Origin: Orientallactaga sibirica
Lineage: Eukaryota > Chordata > Mammalia > Rodentia > Dipodidae
Assembly (NCBI GenBank): GCA_036365145.1
Contig: JAEOAD010000018.1
Coordinates: 11,452,501 to 11,516,500, forward strand
Direction: 5' to 3'
Length of the DNA stretch: 64,000 nucleotides
Part shown: positions 23,311 through 34,467 of the stretch, piece by piece
Position numbering within the stretch: position 1 is the stretch's first letter
Layout of the letters: every line of letters starts with the position of its first letter
Notes under the pieces: model-generated
The model's input: only the letters and a program-made list of their open reading frames with translations
Told to the model about the DNA's origin: nothing
Databases searched by the model: none
Translations under genes and position numbers: made by a program

Positions 23311-24615
23311 GACGTCTATATGAGTAGGAATATAAGTAGCAGAAGCCAGTAAGCTAGAAAGGGGATATAAAGGGATTAGAAAGGGAGAGAGGGGGGACTT
23401 AATAGGATGGTATTCTATATATGTAAGTAGAGGAACAGATTAATGGTAGTGAAAAGGTCTAAGTGAGGTCAGGGGAAGAGAATGAGTAAAGGAATGGTGG
23501 AGAGAGAGGGCTAATCAAAATCTAAGAGGATATAAATAAGTCATATGGAATCCTACTTTTCTGGACAATGGAACACTCAGAAGCCATAGATTGTTACTAG
23601 AAATTTGCCAGGGATGGGATACCTTCCTGTGAGTTGTTGGCCAAAGAGGTCACAGATACCCCCCAAATTATAGGCCATTACCAAGGCCCTTGTTTTCCCA
23701 CCAAGAACAGATGGTAAGACCCTATTGCTGAAGACTGCACATACTTGGGCTGCAAGATCACTGAGAAATACTGCTGGAGCTGAGCTGAAAGCTTCCTCCA
23801 TGTGGACTAGATGACAGAATACTGGAAAAGGCTACACTGCATGCAGTTCAATGGGAGACAGAGAAAACACCAGTGACGATACTCAACAGTGAACACTGAA
23901 AGCTTTTACTTTGGCCATCCAGTCCAGGTGAGTCAACAGGTGCAATACTGGCATGTCTGTTATGGGGAAACAACCACTCTCTAATTGGACTGGAGGCCCG
24001 CTCATTGGGAGGGAATATATCCCTGATACTGAAAACCTACAACAGGGGTAGTCATGAGCCCTAGGGGTGTAACGTCTGCTGGTGTCTGGCTAAATGTATA
24101 TACTATGCTCACCAAACTGCCCAGAAAGCACTTCTCTTAATGTCCAGACCCATTTATTCTTGCTGTTATCAATTTTGGTTAGAGAAGCCTCTGTTTTCAG
24201 ATGGTGGTGACCTTGGGATGACTCAGAATGCACCATGGTGCTGAGAAGAAGGGACAGAAGAGTGCTCAGCACTGAAACATCTGTAATACACCTTCTAAGG
24301 CTCAGGGTCTATTGTGGAAGAGAGGGTGGAAAGAACGTAACAGCCAAAGGAAGGGTAGGACTCCTTACAATATGCTCCTCCAGACACAAAATGGACTGGA
24401 TATCAATGATCTTGCAGTGCTTGAGACTACCTACACAAGGCCATCATAATAGGTGGAAAAGATGATGACATCAAATTAAAAAAGAGAGACTGATTGAGAG
24501 GGGGTGGGGATATGATGGAGAGTGGAGTTTCAAAGGGGAATGTTGGGGGAGGGACTGAAGTACCATTGGATATTGTCTATATGTAAGGAAGTTATCAATA
24601 AAATATTGTTTTAAA
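23311..24615 (+). other. L1-A 3' UTR
   Basis: Non-coding tail with G-rich runs ('gaaagggagagaggggggac', 'gagggggtggggatatg') and the end 'gaagttatcaataaaatattg'. Reverse-complement copies occur at 5691-6356 and 12690-13350. Confidence 0.85.
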
Positions 24616-24796
24616 AAAAGCTTTGTAATTTCATGAGATCCCGATGGTTAATTAGTGGTTTTATTTCCTGAGCACAGCTGGATCGCCCTCATCCTTTTAT
24701 GTCCCAACTTATTTCTTTATGTCTATTTTTGTCATTTTCCATAGCTGGTATTTTTTTTTTAAATTATTGGATTTATTCATTCCTGCTCTTTTTTCT

Positions 24797-24925
24797 TCAA
24801 CTAAAATGCAAGCTCCGGAAGGAAGGCTTTGTGCTTGTCTCCTTGGCCTTCACAATATTCCTAGAATCTAGCATGTGACCTGAGATGTAGCAGTTGTTTA
24901 CTGGATCCTGTTAAATAAATAAATG
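24797..24925 (+). repeat. L2 LINE 3' end
   Basis: 'actaaaatgcaagctccggaaggaaggctttgtgcttgtctcc ... cttagaatctagcatgtgac ... gttaaataaataaatgga' follows the L2 3' consensus layout (taagctcc-gagggcagggactttgt...aataaatatttgt). Confidence 0.6.
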
Positions 24926-25245
24926 GACACTGAAATAAGAGCTTATTGTTGGAAAGAACACAGAGAACAAAATGTAAGATGCACTGGATGTGGTGAACTT
25001 CTAACCTGGGGCGGGGGGAGTATGTTGCTGCAGTTAGAGCTTACAGGTATATTTAGGACAATGATGTCTTTTGGAGACATTCAAATAACTCCACTTATTA
25101 ATGGGTATAGGATTTCTTGGGATTGAGGAAAATGTTTTAATGTTGTAGTGGTTGCATGACTGTAAATATACTCAAAACCAATTCATTGTATTCTTTAAGT
25201 TGGTTACTTATATCATAGGTGGACAATATAATAAAATGGGAAGTG
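24926..25245. other. No gene or clear repeat
   Basis: Nothing recognisable. It includes a short G-rich word (ggggcggggggag, about 25007-25020). Confidence 0.4.
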
Positions 25246-25471
25246 GGGCTGAAGAGATGGTTTAGAGGTTAAGGCACTTGCCTGAGAACCCTAAGGACCC
25301 AGGTTCAATTTTCTGGAACCCATGTAAGCCAGATGCCCAAGGTGGCGCATGCATCTGGAGTTTATCACTGCACTGGCTGGAGGCCCTGACATGCCCATTC
25401 TCTCTCAATTTCTCTGTCCCTCTATCTCTTTGTTTCCCTTCCTCTCTCTCATAAATAAGTAAATAAAATAG
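25246..25471 (+). repeat. tRNA-derived SINE, plus
   Basis: 'ggggctgaagagatggtttagaggttaaggcacttgcc', 'gtaagccagatgcccaaggtggcgcatgcatctgg', a CT-rich region and an (AAAT) tail. Confidence 0.92.
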
Positions 25472-25514
25472 CATGTTCAAAAATTGGGATAAACTGAATC
25501 AGTAAAATAAAGTC

Positions 25515-25722
25515 TGGGGCTGGAGATGGTGCAGTGGTTAAAGGCACTTATTTGCAAAGCCTGGTGGCTCTGGATCAATTCCCCAGTACCCATGTAAAGC
25601 CAGAGGCACAAAGGGGCATATTGGTCTGGGATTTATTCCAGTGGCAGGATGCTGTGGCACACCCATACTCACACTATCTCTCTTTATCTCTATATAAGTC
25701 AATAAGTCTAAAATAAAATTCC
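25515..25722 (+). repeat. tRNA-derived SINE, plus, diverged
   Basis: 'tggggctggagatggtgcagtggttaaaggc', 'ggatcaattccccagtacccatgtaaagcc', then a CT-rich tail. Confidence 0.85.
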
Positions 25723-26556
25723 AGTAAACACAAACAACTTAATTTCACCATCTTTTACCCATGCATATTCCTGTACTCAAACAGGAATTATTTTCTCATG
25801 TTTTAGGCACTAGATTAGTGTCCAGGGCCAAACAAGATGTACATAATCTCTTCCCTCACACATTCTCCACTGAACAAGAGCAGAGAAAAGTGGGGTGAGA
25901 GATGAGAGGCAAGGCCAGCTGCCTGCTGTATAGTTACCCCGGAAGGTGTAGTGTACTTGTTTAACACAATTTGTAAGAAAAATACAGAAAGCATCCCTCT
26001 ATAGCAAAATGCCCATCCTTTACAAAGGACGACTACCAAAGCGAAACGGGGACAGAGTGTTTCCCGATAATCAGCTGGTTTCCAGTATGAGTTTGACACT
26101 GTTCTGATGTGGGAGAGTTTAGGTTGCCAACACTCATGCTTGAATGTCAGAGTGCAGGGGACTTTTATCCATTTAGAAATTGCAGTAGCTGTGCTACTCA
26201 GCACTCTGCCAAAGCCCGCTTCTAGAGCCAAGGGAACATGGACGAGGAAGCATGCTCAACTTCAGGAAGCTGAATGAGATCCCTTGGTTTGCTCTTATCA
26301 GCTCTTTACGCTTAAGGATGTGACTTTGTCTGTCCCAGTGCCCACTGGCTCATCTATCCAGTGGGGACAATAAATACCAACATCTTGTAACACTGTAGAC
26401 TAAAGCAGCTAACCCCTGCAAAGTGATTTACTTGGGACCTGCTATCTAGCATACAGATTTGTGTGTTAGCTGATATTCATGACTGTTGGTAAAACATTGT
26501 TGTGATATCATTTAAGTCACTGAAATGAATTAAATGTGTGTATTCATATGCATATA
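25723..26556. other. Unique DNA, no gene called
   Basis: The longest frame is 138 codons on the minus strand (25815-26231). It has no recognisable domain, and I see no exon structure or similarity. Confidence 0.4.
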
Positions 26557-27270
26557 AGCTATGGTTTGAATATTTGTGGCTCCTCCAAAGTCTATGTTGA
26601 AATTTGAGCTCCGTGCAATGATATTACAAGGTTGGTTTGTAGGAGGTAAAAGGGCTCTGGACTAAAGGAGAGAAATATTTGCTCTTCTGTTCCCGTTGTT
26701 ATGTGAGGATATAGCATTGGCCCCTTCCAGAAGGCAGATGCAGCAAGTAGGTACCATTCTGGAAGTAGAGGGCAGGCTGTTACCAGACACCAATCCACTG
26801 TCACCATTAATCTCAACTTTCCAGCCTCTGGTTCCCTGAAAAATAAATGTGATTTGTTAATTACCCTGTTTGTAGTTGTAGCAGACAGCTTTTAGTTTGC
26901 TGAGATGAACTTCCAGACCAGGCACAGTTATGGAGGAAGGGATATTATTTATTGAAGCTTATAGATCCAGGGGAAGTTCCATAATGGCAGAAGAAGCTGG
27001 ACTGTCTTCACAGGACCAGGCAAGAGAGAGAAAAGCCACCAGCCACATAGCACAGCTCACTTCAGGAACTCCTATTAGGCACACTTTGCATATCTTTACA
27101 ATGGAATCTCAAACCACCACCAAACCTTAAGATCCGCCCAGTGACATTGCCTCCAGCAAGGTGGCTGCAGATGCAAACTATAAACTAATAAAACACTGAA
27201 TATATTTGGGGCCATATATTCAAACTACCACAGTAGTATTTTATTATAGAAACCCAAATAAACTAAGACC
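26557..27270 (+). repeat. MST-like MaLR LTR interrupted by a younger solo LTR
   Basis: The left part 'agctatggtttgaatatttgtggctcctccaaagtctatgttgaaattt ... ccagcctctggttccctgaaaaataaatgtg' and the right part 'attttattatagaaacccaaataaactaaga' are the two pieces of an MST/THE1-like LTR. Joined at GTAGT they are contiguous. Confidence 0.75.
26877..27232 (-). mobile_element. Solo MaLR-type LTR, minus, 5-bp TSD
   Basis: TGTAGCAGACAGC ... CTACCACA, reverse complement of the LTR family at 16141 and 17670. Exact duplication GTAGT at 26872-26876 and 27233-27237. It lies inside an older MST-like LTR. Confidence 0.95.
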
Positions 27271-27448
27271 AAAGTGTGTGTATCTGTGAATATCTATAGC
27301 AGTGCTTAGAACATGCTGCGATTCACATAAGTAGTTGTTGAGTAGCAATAAAAGTAGATTGCAATTACAGTGCTTATACTTCTGATTTTACTAGTAATAT
27401 TTTCATCAAGGGAGATTATTAAAAGAATCTGTGTTTTAGAAAAGAATG

Positions 27449-27727
27449 CACAAGGCCATGGAGATGGCACACTGGATAAAGTACTTGTGAAGTAAGAATG
27501 AAGATCTGCATTTGGATGCCAGCACCCACATAAGTCACTTACACAGGTGGTGCCTACGTGAAATTCCAGCACTGGTGGGCAGATGATTTCTGGGACCTGC
27601 TGCCCACCAATCTAGCCAAATTAGTGAGACCAGGTTCAGGGAAAGACTCTCTGGCCTCCACATGCATGTGCACACACATGCATGCACACACATATGAACA
27701 CATACATGCATAGCACAAATAGACATA
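27449..27727 (+). repeat. B4/B2-superfamily-like SINE, plus
   Basis: 'caaggccatggagatggcacactggataaagtacttg' (tRNA-like head), 'gcatttggatgccagcacccacataag', 'ctctggcctccacatgcatgtgcacacacatgc' and a CA-rich end. This differs from the main tRNA SINE family of the window. Confidence 0.6.
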
Positions 27728-28764
27728 GAGAACAGGATGTCCTAAACTTTCCTGACAAACACTTATGGTTTTGATAGTTAGCTATCATGGATGCCTAGTG
27801 TTTCTCAATTGGGATAGGTATTGACAGCAGTTACAGACTAGGTTTCTATGGAGACCTGACTCTGCTGTGCATATCTCTTTGGTTAAAAATTGTGGGTAGG
27901 TCTTAGAGGTGCCTCACAAGTAGAGGTACAGCTGTGTATAGTGGAGGGATTATCAGAGAGTGGCAGCAATTTTTCAACAAGGACAAAACAGTGCCAATCC
28001 TTTAGTAGTGTTTGGGCTGGCTGTATTGGTGCTTAGTGTCTGAAAACACTCACCTGCAGAATGAAATGTTGCATAACTAGAATTATAACTAGGAAAGAGA
28101 CTATCCTATGTCTGCTGACACCCATGCTAAACACACAAGCAAGGGTTAGTGTGCCAGAAAGTAATGAAGTGGGGTATAGAAAAGACCCTGGCAGCTCAGA
28201 ATGAAAAGCTGGCTGGTGTGACATCATGGATCTATAATAGGCAGAGGCTGTTTTTGGAACTGTGTGGGTGAGGTGCCAATTGTATCAGCTGAGCTATTAT
28301 TGCTCCAAATAATACCTTATTAGTCATCTTTGTTCCAGAAAATCCACATCATTCTCAGTTCTACTTTTGTAATAGTCTTTATTAGTGGTATGTTAGAAAC
28401 TGTACATAGCTGGAATAAAAACAATTTACTTGAAGATCAACATGAAAGCTGGAATGAACTAGCTCCTGATCACTAATTATCTTTTAAACTGCTACTAATG
28501 GAATGAGGCTTAAAATACCTCTGTGTCACATTTTCAAGACCTTCATTGATAAAGGAGTAATCCAAAAACCCATTGACATATGTGGAATATGTGGAATTTA
28601 GAGACTATAGTTAGTGAAAAAAAGAAGGAGGTATTGTATATGTTTATGCCCGTTTCCTAGAGAAAGAAGTCTGAGGAGGCAGCTTAAGCTGATAAACATG
28701 AATAGCTTCCATGATACACTGGATAGTGTAAGTGAAAACACCTTTATTAAGTGCCTTCATCTAT
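27728..28764. other. Unique DNA, no gene or repeat recognised
   Basis: About 1 kb with only short frames and no obvious repeat. Confidence 0.4.
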
Positions 28765-29062
28765 GTTGTGTTGCTATAACAAAATATCTGGAGCTGGGTA
28801 ACTTACAATGAACAGATATGTATTTGTTCTTCATAGCCAGATGCTGGCCTCTAGCAAGGACCTTCTTGTTCATTATGACAAACGTGAAAATAGCCAGATA
28901 CTGGCTTCTAGCAAGGAGCTTGTTGTTACATCATGACAACCTAGTCCTGTGAGTTCCTGATTATAAAGGCTTGAGCCTGTTTAAGACTGTGGCTTAAGCA
29001 CCTTCCATTAGTCTTCCTCTGTTAGCACAGTCACATTGGGATGTTTCCAGCATACAAATTCT
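28765..29062 (-). repeat. MST/MLT-like LTR remnant with internal duplication
   Basis: 'gttgctataacaaaatatctggagctgggtaacttacaatgaacag' is the reverse end of an MST/THE1-like LTR. Inside it a roughly 56-bp unit is repeated ('atagccagatgctggcctctagcaaggacct', 'atagccagatactggcttctagcaaggagct', from 28836 and 28892). Confidence 0.6.
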
Positions 29063-29070
29063 ATGGTTAT

Positions 29071-30202
29071 AATGCTAATCACAACAGTGTAATAGAACTG
29101 AAACAGAACAAATTGTATTGCCAACCTATAACTGTTAAATTTAATGTCTATGTGTATATATATATATATATATGGTCCTCTATCTAATTTGCTTCATGGA
29201 ATTAGTGCACATGATTGCTGAGGTTTAATGAGGCACAAATCTGTTTGTGAAGCCAGCAAGTTCAAGACTCAGGAAGGAGTTGCAGTTTAAGTCTAAAGTC
29301 CATCTGCTAGTAGAGTACCTTCTTGTTTGCTTTGTTCTATTAAGGCTTTCAGCTGCTTTGGTGAGGCCCATTGATACTACAGAGAGCAACTACTTTACCA
29401 ATTTCCACCAATATCAATACCATCTCATTACAAAACATCTTCATGGAAAGATCTGGGGTAATGTTTCATAAAATATCTGGGCACTTTGATCAAGCAAATC
29501 AACCATTACAGAGGTAATGTGAAGCATGATGGTGGTGGTTGTTGTTTATTTATGCCTAAAAGAAAGCTGCTCAGATGATCAAAAGACTGTTCACTGAGGA
29601 ATTGTTGAATGTTTATTGGTTGAGATGTTAAACCAGGAAGACTTGTGTGGGAATAGAAAGACAGCATTTCAATTCTCTTAGAGTCAGAGGTCTATCTATA
29701 CTCTCTTCTTCCCTGTATTCCTTCCCTTCATCTTTCCCACATTTTCCAAATGTTCAAATGCCTACATGTGCACAGCAAGTACAGAAGGAAGCCTCTCAGA
29801 GGAGAGACACTTTGTTACACTGGCCGGCAGTGCAATGGGCTGAGCACAGCTGTACCTGAGCAGGCAGGTGTGGCTGTCTGGTTGTGAGCTGATTTCCAGT
29901 TCTCCACAGTGGACACTGCAAGTTTTCATCATTTTTCTTAAGCCCCAACCTTTCCCATTAGTTCTACCTCCCATTATTCAGAGATGAGAGGCCCCAGATC
30001 TGCAGCTCCCACCTCTAACCACTGCCATGTGCAGCCTTCCCTCTTCCTATCATAGTGAACCTGGTTTCTGGGTTTTACCTGAGGCCAGTTCCCTACTTGC
30101 ATGCTTGGCCTCATGCTTTCCAACTATTCCAGAACTGTGTTAATTTGGTGATAATCCAACCTTTAGAAATAAATATATCATAGTATGTATCTGCACTAAT
30201 TT
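29071..30202. other. Unique DNA with short (TA)n
   Basis: No gene. A (TA)n microsatellite lies at about 29153-29173. Confidence 0.45.
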
Positions 30203-30215
30203 TTTGGCAATTAGA

Positions 30216-30320
30216 CTTTACAGTTTTTCAACTTTTTATTGGCAGCTTCCATACATATAGGCAATAGATGATGATCATAATACCCTCCCATAACCCTTCC
30301 TTTCCCCCTCCATTGAATCC
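30216..30320 (-). mobile_element. Very short 5'-truncated L1 tail, minus
   Basis: Only about 105 bases of L1 3' end ('actttttattggcagcttccatacatataggcaatag ... ccctcccataaccc'). Exact 13-bp duplication TTTGGCAATTAGA at 30203-30215 and 30321-30333. Confidence 0.9.
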
Positions 30321-30679
30321 TTTGGCAATTAGAGTCCCATGTCTGCTATGCCAGGCTCATGGTTGATAGGGTTAATTATCATGATGGTTTTTGTAAGCCA
30401 GATAAAATTTAAAACAGTAAATTATGCATATGTATATGCAGGTATATAGATCATCTCACATTGGGATATTTGTGTTGCTGAAGTTGTCAGGAGGACATAA
30501 AGAAAGCAAATGTAAAAATGCCAAATATGGACTTCCGGTCAAGGTGGCATCTGCCTAACCACACTTTGCCTCGTGGGGGAGGAAAGGCAAGATCTTTGGG
30601 GTACTTCGGAGTTTGAAGATACTAGTAGACCTCCAGTGGGAGCGGGGGAAGGAGCAAAGTAAGGAAACTGCTGATTCCC

Positions 30680-31120
30680 ATGTTCTTGGGTGGCCCACCA
30701 GTCCCCCAAACCCCTCAAGCAGCCATGTCATCTGCAGTCCCAGCTGTCCTAACCACCATCCATCCACTGTCCCAGCCACCCCCTCCTTCACTTCTGTGGG
30801 CTAAGTGGTCCCAGGCCAGCAGGATAGCTTTCCCCCTATCCCTGGGCTTTCCCATCATTGGCTCCCTATCCCAGCCCATCAGTCCAGCCATCCCAGCAGC
30901 CGTCCCAACAGTCCCAGTCACCATCCCATCCACAGTCCCAGCAGCTGCCCCTGCCCTCTCCTACACTATGCAGGCTAAGCGGTCCCAGGACAGCAGGCTA
31001 GAATTTCCCCTCTATCCCTGGGCTTTCCCCTCCATTGGGTCCCCATCCCAGCTGCAGTCCCAGCTGCCATCCCAGCCACTTTCCCAGCCACCCTCCACTG
31101 CTCTACCACAGGCTAAGTAG
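30680..31120 (+). CDS. Sense ORF (146 codons) in the L1-B 5' UTR; coding status unknown
   Basis: An ATG-to-TAG frame whose product would be dominated by Pro, Ser, Ala and Gln, overlapping the imperfect 5' UTR repeats. The low-complexity composition (CCA/CAG-rich DNA) makes an accidental open frame likely. It is listed because L1-A and the minus-strand L1s also carry sense frames in their 5' UTRs. Confidence 0.15.
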   Translation: MFLGGPPVPQTPQAAMSSAVPAVLTTIHPLSQPPPPSLLWAKWSQASRIAFPLSLGFPIIGSLSQPISPAIPAAVPTVPVTIPSTVPAAAPALSYTMQAKRSQDSRLEFPLYPWAFPSIGSPSQLQSQLPSQPLSQPPSTALPQAK

Positions 31121-31520
31121 TCTGAAGGCAGCAGGCTAACATTTCCTCTCCATCCTTGGGCTTTCCTGCCATTGGATCCCCATCTCAGTCACAGTCACAG
31201 CCACCTTCCTAGCAGGAAGGGGACTTCCTAGCAGCAGTCTCAGTCACAATCCCAGCCACCCCCTCCAGCACTACCACAGGCTAAGCAATCCCAGGGCAGG
31301 AAGATAGCATTTCCCCTCAATCCCTGGGCTTTCTTTCCATCTGATCCCCATACCAGCTGCATCTGCCATACAGGCAACTTGGACCCAGGCCAGCAAGCTA
31401 GCATTTCCCACTCCATCCATGGGCTTTTGTGCCACCTGATAGCCATCCCAGCTACAGCCAGGTCCTATTGCACATCCCATAGACAACTCAGACCCAGGCC
31501 ATCAGGGTACCATTCCCTCC
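30795..31520 (+). repeat. Imperfect tandem monomers in L1-B 5' UTR
   Basis: A unit starting 'ggctaag..gtcccagg.cagcagg.tagc.tttcccc' and running through 'ccatccctgggctttcc' and 'ccatcccagc' recurs near 30799, 30971, 31109 and 31278. Shorter versions lie near 31375 and 31485. Spacing is about 100-172 bases. Monomeric 5' promoters are known from mouse L1; whether these act likewise is inference. Confidence 0.75.
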
Positions 31521-32060
31521 TCCCTCCCTCCATTTTACTCCATTTATACCCCCCTCCTGGACCACTGCCCATTCCCTCAAGTGTCATCTGACCCATACCA
31601 GTCCCACTTCCCTGCCCCACTGTGTCATAGAACCTGGCAGTCCCATCCACCCCTTGGTACATGATCCCAAGAAACCCCAATCCAACTATCCCATCCCCTC
31701 ATCCCTCAGCATCATAGGACTATGCAATCCCATCCTCCCCACCTCTGCCACCCTACCACAACACCAGTCTGCTGTGTCCCATTCCCCCTGACCCCCTGTC
31801 CCCTTGGGCCACCTAACCACCCAGTCCTATACCCAACCACTGATTAACAAGACCCTTCATCATGTCCTCTGGCCCCCACCGGAGCCTCGCTGGCACTTTC
31901 TGTCTGAGTAGACAGGCCCCATTTCTATCAGAAGCCTAATTGAGGCAAACATAAAAATCAATAATCACTAAAGACACATCAAGGGTAAGCTACAACTTCC
32001 TCCTAAATTAAATAAGATTCTTACACTGTGATGGGCAGACTATAGTGCAAAAGGAATAAC

Positions 32061-32318
32061 ATGAAAAATCAATTACAAGTAAATCCAATAAGGTCACCTA
32101 GTCCCACAATGGATGTCTCTAATCAAAACATAGAAGAGACAACAGGATCAGGACCCCAAAATGAAGACACAAGCAACCCAACCCTAGCCAAGAAAATAGC
32201 AGAACTTGCAGAAAACCAACAAAGGGCCAATAATTGTATGAATGCTGTCCTTGCTAGATTAGACCTAATAGAAAAGAACCAGGAAGGGATCCAAAGACAG
32301 TTAAATGATCTGAAGGAG

Positions 32319-32354
<36 letters not shown>

Positions 32355-33235
32355 GCCTCAAAATCAGCTGGTTAAGCTCAGTGAAGACATAAATAAAAGG
32401 AAGGATGAATTCCAAGAATCATTAAGAAAATCAGAAAATGATGTGAAAGGGAACTTGACAGAGGGATGGATACTACACATTAAAAGGTAGTAGAAAACAC
32501 AAACAAAATTGAACAAGTCCAAAACTCTACAGAAGCTCTCAAGAATAGAGTCAGCCATGTGGAGGATAGAAACTCAGAACTGGAAGACAAAAGAGAAGAA
32601 ACAGTTCATGAGTCCAAAAGTTTCAACAAGTTCAAAAATGTTTGTGACCAGAACATGAGGGAACTGTGGGATACCCTTAAACATCCCAACATTTGGATCA
32701 TGGGATACCAGAAGGGGAAGAAATTCATACCAAAGACATGAAGAATGTATTCAATAAAATTATCGAAGAAAACTCCCCCCCCTCTCTAAAGAAAGTTCCA
32801 ACAAGTTACAAGAAGTGAACAGAACTCCAAAAAGACTGGACCAAAGAAGAAATTCTCCAAGACATATTATCATTAAGATTCTAAACATTGATAACAAAGA
32901 GAAAATCCTAAAAGCAGCTAGGGACAAACAACACATTACATATAAAGGTAACCCATCAGAATTACTTCAGACTTCTCAATGGAAACCCTGAAAGCAGAAG
33001 GGCCTGGAATGGAACACTGTGAAATCTAAGAACTTATGGCTTCTAACCCAAAATGCTCTACCCAGCAAGAGTGTCCCTCATAATACATGGTGAAAGAAAA
33101 GCTTTCTATGATAAAAGTCAGCCTTACAACTATATGAACACAAAGCCAAACTTACAGAGAGTACTTCAGGAAATTCTCCACATAGAAGAGTCAAATAACC
33201 AACCTCAAGGGCCTATAAAAAACACATCACAATAA
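32061..33235 (+). pseudogene. L1-B ORF1, decayed
   Basis: Opens MKNQLQVNPIRSPSPTMD, then a Glu/Gln/Leu-rich coiled coil (IAELAENQQRANNC, LDLIEKNQEGIQRQLNDL). It shifts frame at an A-run (about 32323-32350) right after the coiled coil and has further stops. The C-terminal part, LYPARVSLIIHGERKAFYDK... to the stop at 33235, is readable. Total length about 390 codons, typical of ORF1. Confidence 0.9.
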
Positions 33236-33303
33236 GAAAACTCAGAAAAAGTACAAAAACTACAAAGTCCAAGAAAACACTTAATCACTTATACCACAAA
33301 AAT

Positions 33304-34431
33304 ATGGTAGGGATTAAATCAAACCTCACAGTTATTACCCTAAACATTAATGGTCTTAATTCACCCATTAAGAGACATAAGCTAACTGGGTGGATCAGAA
33401 AAATAGACCCCTCAATCAGCTGTCTTCAAGAAACCCATCTCACCACTAAAGACAGACATCTCTTCAGAGTGAAAGGATGGAAAATCATATTCCAAGCAAA
33501 TGGAAATAAGAAATTAACAGGCATTGGTATACTAATATGAGATAAAATAGACTTCATACCAAAACTAATCAAAAAAGGCAAAGGCCACTTTTTACTTATC
33601 AAGGAAATGATCCAAAAAGAGGATATCACAATCATCAATCTCTGTGCACCAAACACAGGTGCACCACAATTCATAAAACAAAACCTCCTTGACAACAAAA
33701 CAGAAATAATCACCAACACCATCATAATCAGGGACTTCAATACTCCACTATCAGTAATAACTAGATCATCCAAACAGAAAATTAACAGGTAAGTAAGAGA
33801 GCTCAACAGCACCATAGATCAATTAGACCCAATGGTCATCTACAGAACATTCTACCCAAATCCACAGATTGCACATTCTTCTCAGCAGCTCATGGAACCT
33901 TCTCTAAAAGAGATCATATACTGGGCCATAAATGATGCCTCCATATTTTTAGGAAAATTGACACAATTTACTGCATGATATCAGACCACAATGCTGTAAT
34001 GCTAGAAATTAATGACAAAAGATGTGCCAGGAATCCCACCAGCTCCTCAAAATTGAACGACAAACTTTTAAACAATAAATGGGTAGTGGATGTAATAAAA
34101 AAAAATGAAATCGCAAAATTTCTAGAAATGAATGACAATGAGAACACATCCTAGCAAAACTTATGGGACACAATGAACGCAGTTCTTAGGGGAAAAATCA
34201 TAGCACTAAATGCTTTCATAACAAAGACAAATCAATAACTTAACCATCCACCTAAAAACATTGGAAAAACAAGAATAATTCAACCCCAAAATCTCCAGAC
34301 AGAAATAGTTAAGATCACAGCAGAAATTAATGAATTGGAAAATAGGAAGACAGTTAAGAAAATTGATGAAACAAAGAGCTGGTTCTTTGAAAAAATAAAC
34401 AAGATTGATAAACCCCTGTCCAACTTGATCA

Positions 34432-34467
<36 letters not shown>

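Larger units (their letters stand above)
14894..24615 (+). mobile_element. L1-A: full-length L1 LINE with 13-bp TSD
   Basis: Exact duplication AAAAGCTTTGTAA at 14881-14893 and 24616-24628 bounds a complete element: 5' UTR (14894-15991), ORF1 remnant (15992-18914), ORF2 remnant (18964-about 23310), 3' UTR and A-rich end ('aataaaatattgttttaaa'). The 9.7-kb span includes a MaLR provirus (1.9 kb) and a solo LTR (0.5 kb), giving about 7.3 kb of L1, a full-length size. It is dead: ORF1 and ORF2 contain stops and frameshifts, and the FADD catalytic motif of reverse transcriptase reads FADN near 21585. It entered ORF2 of L1-C in the opposite orientation. Confidence 0.95.
12690..24673 (-). mobile_element. 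L1-C: 5'-truncated minus-strand L1, split by L1-A
   Basis: Read on the minus strand from 24673 leftwards. The segment 24629-24673 (ORF2 3' part) joins 14880-12690 (rest of ORF2, then 3' UTR) with no lost sequence once L1-A and one copy of its target are removed. The 3' UTR matches L1-A 23240-24600 in reverse. The ORF2 C-terminal part has decayed. A tRNA SINE (13512-13718) interrupts the 3' UTR. Truncation near 24673 is abrupt. I could not find a duplication for L1-C itself. Confidence 0.88.

Noticed and set aside
25815..26231. 138-codon minus frame in unique DNA
   Set aside because: No recognisable domain, no exon signals around it. Homology search would be needed to reopen it.
30795..31520. 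Regularly spaced repeats as a CRISPR-like array
   Set aside because: Units are long, imperfect and part of an L1 5' UTR. The host is a mammal.
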